Assembly: GCA_934249265.1 (NCBI GenBank)
Contig: CAKQKQ010000075.1
Span: forward strand, 1-8,787
Direction: 5' to 3'
DNA length: 8,787 nucleotides
Origin: an uncultured Clostridia bacterium
GTDB taxonomy: Bacteria; Bacillota; Clostridia; Christensenellales; Borkfalkiaceae
The stretch's first letter is position 1; each line of letters opens with the position of its first letter. A model generated the notes under the pieces. It saw only the letters and a program-made list of their open reading frames with translations. It was not told where the DNA came from and ran no database searches. Shown in pieces: positions 6,554 to 8,787 of this stretch. A program made the translations under genes and the position numbers.

Positions 6554-6581
6554 ATATTAAATATACTTCATTTATCGGCAA
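6554..6581 (-). promoter_or_regulatory. Weak promoter candidate for the binding-protein/permease genes
   Basis: The minus strand reads TTGCCG (6581-6576), a 16-bp spacer, then TAATAT (6559-6554). It matches consensus only partly, and many A/T-rich hexamers occur here by chance. If used, it would give a leader of about 175 nt containing the tandem dyad repeat at 6440-6504. Confidence 0.25.
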
Positions 6582-6607
6582 ACGCTTTTATGTGCTTTTT
6601 GACGCGC

Positions 6608-8371
6608 TTATTTTAATTTCGACATTTCGGTGATTCTTAAATAAGTTGCGCCGTAAGGCACGGTTTCTTTTATTTCGTCGTCGCCCGCCCTTACTCTTCC
6701 GCCGTTTTCGTCGGGCACGTAATCGTAGTCTTTGTCAAACTCCCAATTGGTTTTAGCAAATGTTCCTTTTATCTTTAAAGGCGAGTTGATTTTATCGAAC
6801 GGCTTGTCGTAATCGCACTCGATAACCTCGAATTTATCGCTCGCAAAAGCGTATCTCCATTCCGTCTTTGGAGCATACGTATAGTCGCAAAACGGAAATT
6901 TTCGCTGTACGCCGTCTCTTTCGTACTCTAAAATATTCCTCTCGTATCCTATCGGCAACGCAAACAAAAGCGGTCCGTAATAAAGACATTTTCTGTCGTT
7001 AGGTCTGCCGATAAGGCTCGGTTTCATTTCAAAAGTTTTGGTGTATTCTTGTCCTTTTTTCAGCGTTATACTCTCATAACCGCCGCTCGTTCCGTCTTGA
7101 TTATAGCGAGGTATTCTCAATAAAATTTCAATATCGCCGTCGGCAACAAGCGAAAAAGTTTTTCTGAAAGGATATTCCGACTTACACTTTACGCTCACGC
7201 CGTTTAATTTCACCGTCATCGGCAACGGGCAATTTACAACCAGAGCGTCGCCATTTTTCATGTAAGCCGATAAAATAAATTTAGGCCAACCTTGACCGAA
7301 GTTTGCCGTACAGCAACCAAAATTAGGTTCAAGCCCGAACACGTTTGCCTCTGCTCCGTTTGTGTTGAAAATTTGCTTGTTAAACACGAGACTTGCGATT
7401 TGATTTACTTGTTGGTCGTATTGATGAGCCCACATATCGCCCGTAATTGCTGCGGGCAAACCGTTGAATGCCACCCTTTCAAGCAAATCGACCCACTTGC
7501 TTTCGCCCGTGCACGCCGTAAGCCATTCGTAACTGTACATCGCCTCGACAACGCCGCACAACTCGCTGCCCCTTGACGGACTGCTGCCCGACAAGCACTC
7601 GTCGCCCGAAAAATGTCCGTAAGCCGTGCCGTGATATTTAAACAGCGTTTCAAGCATTTTTTCGGCAAGCCCGATCGGTTTTTCGCCCGTGATTTCGCAA
7701 TATACCGCCTCACTTTTAAGTGTCATCGCGATATTCACGACGTGCGTGTCGAACGACCATTCTTTTTTTACTCTGCCCCATAAAGATATCGACGCCTCGA
7801 AGTTTACCCCGAGTGCCTTTAACCGCCTTGCAAGGTAAATGAGCCACTCTTCTTTTCTGCGTTTATACACCCATATAATAGGAATAATACACTCGTACCA
7901 TCTCGATTGCGCCCAATCGTAAGGCGTTTTGTGGTCCATGTAGTCGTCGAGAAATTTTAAGCATTTATACACGGCTTCTTCCACTGCCTTATCCTCTCCC
8001 GAACAGTCGGCGTACACCGTAAGCACCTTATTTATTAAAAACAGCGACCAAATATCTCCGTTTTTCCCCTCTTCGCCCTTGGGATAAAAACAGCCGTCTT
8101 CCGCTTGATGCGAAAGTATATAACGTATATATTTTTTACTGCGCGCCATTTTGTCTTCGTCTCTTAAAAGATACGCCATAGGGATATACCCGTCGAGAAA
8201 GTAAGGTAATCTTTCCCAACCTTCGTGGTCGCCGCCGAGCCATTTGCTGTCTTTTACGTCCGGCCAAACTTTGTCGAGATTACCGCAAAGTCCGTCGGCT
8301 TGAGTCTTTAATTGTTTATATATCCAACCTTCGGGATAAACGTTTTCTGTCTTTAAAAAATCAAATTTCAT
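6608..8371 (-). CDS. Cytoplasmic DUF1680/GH127-family glycoside hydrolase (beta-L-arabinofuranosidase type)
   Basis: GH127 (DUF1680) enzymes are retaining hydrolases with an (alpha/alpha)6 barrel. The studied member HypBA1 removes beta-L-arabinofuranose using a zinc-bound cysteine nucleophile. The whole family pattern is present in 587 residues: GWIYKQLKTQADGL (15-28), GWERLPYFLDGYIPMAYLL (51-69), GSELCGVVEAMYSYEWL (268-284) and FGCCTANFGQGWPKF (351-365). By analogy to HypBA1, Glu270, Cys272, Cys353 and Cys354 should bind zinc, with Cys353 as nucleophile and Glu258 in SGDECLSG as the likely acid/base. These assignments are inferred by alignment in mind. There is no signal peptide, so it should act on imported oligosaccharides. 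A beta-sandwich region follows from about 375 to the end. The ribosome site (GGAAAAGG) is weak, but the N-terminal match to the family supports the start at 8371. It is divergent from the AraC-type gene. The specificity within this broad family is uncertain. Confidence 0.93.
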   Translation of the reverse strand: MKFDFLKTENVYPEGWIYKQLKTQADGLCGNLDKVWPDVKDSKWLGGDHEGWERLPYFLDGYIPMAYLLRDEDKMARSKKYIRYILSHQAEDGCFYPKGEEGKNGDIWSLFLINKVLTVYADCSGEDKAVEEAVYKCLKFLDDYMDHKTPYDWAQSRWYECIIPIIWVYKRRKEEWLIYLARRLKALGVNFEASISLWGRVKKEWSFDTHVVNIAMTLKSEAVYCEITGEKPIGLAEKMLETLFKYHGTAYGHFSGDECLSGSSPSRGSELCGVVEAMYSYEWLTACTGESKWVDLLERVAFNGLPAAITGDMWAHQYDQQVNQIASLVFNKQIFNTNGAEANVFGLEPNFGCCTANFGQGWPKFILSAYMKNGDALVVNCPLPMTVKLNGVSVKCKSEYPFRKTFSLVADGDIEILLRIPRYNQDGTSGGYESITLKKGQEYTKTFEMKPSLIGRPNDRKCLYYGPLLFALPIGYERNILEYERDGVQRKFPFCDYTYAPKTEWRYAFASDKFEVIECDYDKPFDKINSPLKIKGTFAKTNWEFDKDYDYVPDENGGRVRAGDDEIKETVPYGATYLRITEMSKLK

Positions 8372-8383
8372 GTGCCTTTTCCA

Positions 8384-8415
8384 TTTTGATAAATTTTCTT
8401 TGTGTTTTTGATAAA
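8384..8415. promoter_or_regulatory. 10-bp direct repeat spaced 22 bp, candidate regulator site
   Basis: TTTTGATAAA occurs at 8384-8393 and again at 8406-8415, exactly 22 bp apart and so on the same face of the helix. Two directly repeated half-sites at about 21-22 bp are how AraC-type proteins commonly bind. It lies inside the GH127 leader, downstream of the predicted promoter, which would suit a roadblock. The region is so AT-rich that chance is a real alternative. Confidence 0.35.
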
Positions 8416-8459
8416 AAATCGGTTTTTTATGTAAAAAATCAAAATTTGAGCCGATTTTT
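8414..8459 (-). promoter_or_regulatory. Foldable leader of the GH127 gene (possible attenuator)
   Basis: On the minus strand AAAAATCGG (8459-8451) pairs perfectly with CCGATTTTT (8422-8414), a 9-bp stem whose 3' arm is a T-run. The 28-base interior can form two small helices, TCAAA-T-TTTGA and TTTTTT-ACAT-AAAAAA, giving a three-way junction. It sits between the predicted GH127 promoter and the start codon. The stem has only three G/C pairs, so stability is modest. Confidence 0.4.
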
Positions 8460-8473
8460 AATGCTGTGAGTAT

Positions 8474-8502
8474 ATTGTATCATTTCAAACTTGCGTTTTC
8501 AA
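8474..8502 (-). promoter_or_regulatory. Promoter for the GH127 gene
   Basis: The minus strand reads TTGAAA (8502-8497), a 17-bp spacer, then TACAAT (8479-8474), with a TGA extension before the -10. This is a good SigA-type promoter, about 100 bp ahead of the GH127 start at 8371. It is the best promoter in the locus and may drive the downstream transporter genes as well. Confidence 0.7.
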
Positions 8503-8523
8503 TATAAAAAAATTAAAAAAACA

Positions 8524-8552
8524 TTGAAAAAATCACAATAGTGTGTTATAGT
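8524..8552 (+). promoter_or_regulatory. Promoter for the AraC-type regulator gene
   Basis: TTGAAA (8524-8529), a 17-bp spacer and TATAGT (8547-8552), with a TGT extension before the -10, form a good SigA-type promoter. The -10 ends 15 bp before the start codon and only a few bases before the AGAGGTG ribosome site, so the leader would be very short. Confidence 0.7.
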
Positions 8553-8567
8553 AAAAAAGAGGTGTTT

Positions 8568-8787
8568 ATGGAAAAGTTAAGTTTTGAAAAAATGCCGCAT
8601 TATATTTTTTCGGCGAACAGACAATTTGAGAAAAACGAATACCATATGAACAGAATATTCAACGAAAGCGTGCTTATTTTAATGCGAAAAGGCGTGCTGC
8701 GGTTTAATGAAAACGGTATTCCCGTGCAATTAAACGCGGGCGAATATTATATTCAAAAGGCGGGACTCAACCAACAAGGCGTAACTC
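8568..8787 (+). CDS. AraC-family transcriptional regulator, N-terminal sensor part (partial, 3' end outside window)
   Basis: The first 73 codons are present. The start is set by AGAGGTG six bases upstream and by the promoter just ahead. The sequence MEKLSFEKMPHYIFSANRQF, then VLILMRKGVLRFNENGIPVQ and LNAGEYYIQKAGLNQQG looks like the cupin-type ligand-binding domain of AraC-family proteins: a strand pair around a 'G.L.F..NG....L.AGEYYI' pattern that forms part of the sugar-binding barrel. The DNA-binding helix-turn-helix domain would lie beyond the right edge and is not seen, so family assignment rests on the sensor domain and on the divergent position next to a sugar-utilisation operon. The likely role is activation of the GH127 and transporter genes in response to an intracellular sugar. 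The ligand is unknown. Confidence 0.72.
   Translation, partial: MEKLSFEKMPHYIFSANRQFEKNEYHMNRIFNESVLILMRKGVLRFNENGIPVQLNAGEYYIQKAGLNQQGVT

Larger units (their letters stand above)
6374..6607. other. Intergenic region upstream of the binding-protein gene
   Basis: These 234 AT-rich bases separate the GH127 and binding-protein genes. They hold the AAGGAG ribosome site of the latter, a two-copy 34-36 bp repeat with dyad symmetry (6440-6504) and a weak promoter candidate (6554-6581). I see no convincing terminator behind the GH127 gene, so read-through from the GH127 promoter into the transporter genes is possible. Confidence 0.55.
8372..8567. promoter_or_regulatory. Divergent regulatory region between GH127 and AraC-type genes
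   Basis: This 196-bp, very AT-rich region carries two promoters pointing away from each other, with their -35 boxes 21 bp apart (8497-8502 and 8524-8529). A regulator bound between or beside them could control both. The GH127 side has a leader of about 95 nt with foldable sequence (8414-8459) and a spaced direct repeat (8384-8415). A regulator gene next to the target gene in this arrangement is typical of local AraC-family control. Confidence 0.75.

Noticed and set aside
6582..6610. Possible terminator behind the GH127 gene
   Set aside because: The arms AAACGC and GCGCTT pair only over 6 bp with one wobble, the loop is long and no T-run follows on the minus strand.
6608..8371. GH127 gene as an exported enzyme
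   Set aside because: The N-terminus MKFDFLKTENVYPEGW has no hydrophobic core or lipobox and directly matches the start of the catalytic family, so a missed signal peptide is unlikely.

Overview
The window looks like a piece of a Gram-positive, low-to-moderate GC Firmicute chromosome, probably a gut-type Clostridia. Four things point there: AGGAGG-type ribosome binding sites, surface proteins made as lipoproteins, ATG starts, and plain sigma-70/SigA-like promoters. Every complete gene ends in TAA except one TGA, so the standard bacterial code fits. I cannot name a genus from the sequence alone.

The core is a carbohydrate-utilisation locus read on the minus strand, from about 8500 down to 831. 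A divergent AraC-type regulator gene leaves the window at the right edge (8568 onwards, plus strand). In transcription order the locus has: a cytoplasmic DUF1680/GH127 enzyme of the beta-L-arabinofuranosidase family (8371-6608); a lipoprotein sugar-binding protein (6373-4781); two CUT1-type ABC permeases (4712-3624 and 3631-2786, overlapping by 8 bp); and a lipoprotein GH43 glycosidase (2366-831). At the left edge is the 5' part of another lipoprotein gene (335 to beyond 1), possibly with a CBM9-like domain. No ATP-binding subunit and no arabinose catabolic gene is present. The transporter probably borrows a shared ATPase of the MsiK/UgpC type encoded elsewhere.

A working model (inference): the surface GH43 trims an arabinose- or xylose-containing plant glycan, the binding protein captures the oligosaccharide, the permease pair imports it, and the cytoplasmic GH127 removes terminal beta-L-arabinofuranose or a related sugar. 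The AraC regulator would sense an intracellular sugar and control the divergent 8372-8567 region. That region holds two clear face-to-face promoters, a possible AraC-type direct repeat and a foldable leader.

Four gene-free stretches exceed or approach 200 bp: 336-830, 2367-2785, 6374-6607 and 8372-8567. The first three carry decayed short tandem repeats with 20-36 bp periods, and a fourth such repeat (33 bp) lies inside a coding region and lengthens the N-terminus of one permease. A terminator-like hairpin directly behind the binding-protein gene probably sets the ratio of binding protein to permease. I see no CRISPR array, IS element, tRNA or rRNA. The gene content is a recognisable type of glycan locus. 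The unusual parts are the repeats, the extended permease and the regulatory architecture.
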